This document shows, piece by piece, positions 28,410-29,472 of a stretch of 29,472 bases of DNA. Position numbers and translations under genes: made by a program. The stretch is from a virus. Under the pieces are notes generated by a model. It searched no databases and was not told the origin of the DNA. It saw nothing but the letters and a program-made list of their open reading frames with translations. The DNA is taken from positions 1-29,472 of IMG/VR virus record IMGVR_UViG_3300044635_000997; one strand, written 5' to 3'. Each line of letters begins with the position of its first letter. Position 1 is the stretch's first letter.

Positions 28410-29472
28410 CGATGCTTTCACTCCCGTCACTTGCATAGCGGATACCAATGGTCTGCACTTTGCGGGTCAGCGTGGTTGACCCCGTGTAGACGCTCACGAG
28501 GTCGCCAAGCACATAATCCCGTCCATACCGCAGTGCCTCGCTCTGCAGAATTCGCGCATCGACGCGGCTGCGCTGACGCTCGGCCTCTGCGAGGGTGATA
28601 TCACCGCTCGCCGTGTACTCACTCGTGGTGCTTTGGTTGCGTGCGTCGACCCACACTTCACGCAGATCGAGCCCCGTCGGCGCTGTGGCTGGGCGGATGA
28701 CAAAACTCCTTGTCGCCCCCTCGCCTTGCCCTGCTACGATGGCGGCCGTTGCGTCGGCGATGCGGTCGACCACGATGCGCAGTGAGCCGATGGTGCCATT
28801 GGCCACGCTGAAGATGACGGTAGAAGTGCGGTCAGTACCCCGCTGCCCCGTGTACCACGTGTAGGTGTACGTCGCTGGCGCAGTGAATACCAAATCAAAG
28901 TCACCGCCTGCCACCTCTTGCACGCGTTGCATGGCAGTGAGGAGGTTTTGCCCTGACACCGACAGCGAAATCGTATTGCCATTGCCCCCAGTGGCGGCCG
29001 TGGTTGCCCCCGTCAGCACACCGCTGAGGAGTCGCCCGTTCGCCGTGGTGGCACTGCTCCCCACGTTGTAGTTGAACAGTGTTTTCAGCACCGTTTCGGC
29101 GGCGACGCTGACAAACTGACTGCGATCGGCGACACCGCTTTTCCATGCCACGATGCGGTCGGCGAGCAGTGCGGCAAAGCCTACTGCCTGCACCGTGATG
29201 GTGGTGACATCGGCGATGACGGTGTCTATCATGCGCATGATGCCAGCGAACTCCCTATAGTAGGCGATGCCAGCGTCACGGTCTTCACGGTAGACCTCGA
29301 GGATGGCACCGTACACGAGGTACGGCACCGATGCACTCGTGCCGCCCACCGTGATGCGTGCCATGTCCACGCCGTTGACCGCCCTGCTGATGACGATGTC
29401 GAGCACGTCGCTCACGTAGGAGGTGCGTGCGCCTGCGCTGTCATAGGTGATGACGGTGTACTGTACTGCCAT
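28387..29472 (-). CDS. Tail-associated baseplate protein, Gp37-like
   Basis: A 361-residue protein matching the pattern of siphovirus ReqiPepy6 Gp37-like tail proteins: an early beta domain (VLDIVISRAVNGVDMARITV, GAILEVYREDRD), VQAVGFAALLADRIVAWKSG in the middle, and a C-terminal hub-like domain with LREVWVDARNQS, AERQRSRVDARILQSEALRY and DYVLGDLVSVYTG. It should sit at the tail tip below the distal tail protein. In the closed circle it directly follows the gene at 127-1005 (TGATG overlap). The first 42 codons also appear at 1-127. Confidence 0.8.
   Translation of the reverse strand: MAVQYTVITYDSAGARTSYVSDVLDIVISRAVNGVDMARITVGGTSASVPYLVYGAILEVYREDRDAGIAYYREFAGIMRMIDTVIADVTTITVQAVGFAALLADRIVAWKSGVADRSQFVSVAAETVLKTLFNYNVGSSATTANGRLLSGVLTGATTAATGGNGNTISLSVSGQNLLTAMQRVQEVAGGDFDLVFTAPATYTYTWYTGQRGTDRTSTVIFSVANGTIGSLRIVVDRIADATAAIVAGQGEGATRSFVIRPATAPTGLDLREVWVDARNQSTTSEYTASGDITLAEAERQRSRVDARILQSEALRYGRDYVLGDLVSVYTGSTTLTRKVQTIGIRYASDGSESIDVGLISQ
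29346..29472. repeat. Terminal direct repeat, right copy
   Basis: Identical to 1-127. Removing one copy leaves a 29,345-bp circle with unbroken genes at the join. Confidence 0.93.

Overview
The window looks like one complete genome of a small tailed phage. The first 127 bases are identical to the last 127, and joining the ends keeps a reading frame intact: the gene that starts at 29472 is also the gene that starts at 127. The contig therefore closes into a circle of 29,345 bp. It carries a full siphovirus-type morphogenesis set: two terminase subunits, a portal-MuF fusion, a protease-major capsid fusion, head-tail connectors, a major tail protein, frameshifted tail chaperones, a tape measure and a distal tail protein. 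There is no sheath, so a long non-contractile tail is expected. Every convincing gene lies on the minus strand. Strong Shine-Dalgarno sequences, an amidase endolysin and a secreted lysozyme-like protein point to a walled bacterial host; I cannot name it. There is no integrase and no cI-like repressor.

Read in the direction of transcription (falling coordinates), the layout is as follows. (1) A control region without convincing genes, 27.12-27.60 kb, holds a near-consensus early promoter, a perfect 17-bp hairpin and two promoters that converge on it. (2) An early region, 27.12-20.50 kb, has about 17 small genes. Most are unrecognised; they include an SSB-like protein, a ribbon-helix-helix protein, a tandem zinc-ribbon protein and two membrane proteins. 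In its second half the same 28-33 nt hairpin recurs five times after a stop codon, usually followed at once by the next ribosome binding site. (3) A second promoter at 20.4 kb leads into the replication genes: a ribbon-helix-helix protein, a zinc ribbon and a 770-residue primase-polymerase/SF3 helicase. No other polymerase is visible. An AT-rich stretch framed by 18-bp inverted repeats follows at 17.45-17.56 kb and is a likely origin. (4) The 17.4-12.9 kb region holds a multi-HTH DNA-binding protein, a 75-nt tRNA-like element, a VRR-NUC nuclease, small proteins, a lysozyme-like protein, dCTP deaminase and an N6-adenine methyltransferase. (5) The lysis genes (amidase and two small membrane proteins) lead into packaging, head and tail genes from 12.9 kb to 0. 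These run across the contig junction to fibre, baseplate and tail-chaperone genes ending at 27.60 kb, in front of the terminators.

The features least explained by standard phage biology are these: the tRNA-like element, which has a G3-U70 pair, an A73 and a CCA end but no normal D or anticodon arm; the repeated hairpin cassettes; the convergent small-RNA locus; and a 33-bp element found just upstream of both the amidase gene and an internal start in the capsid gene.
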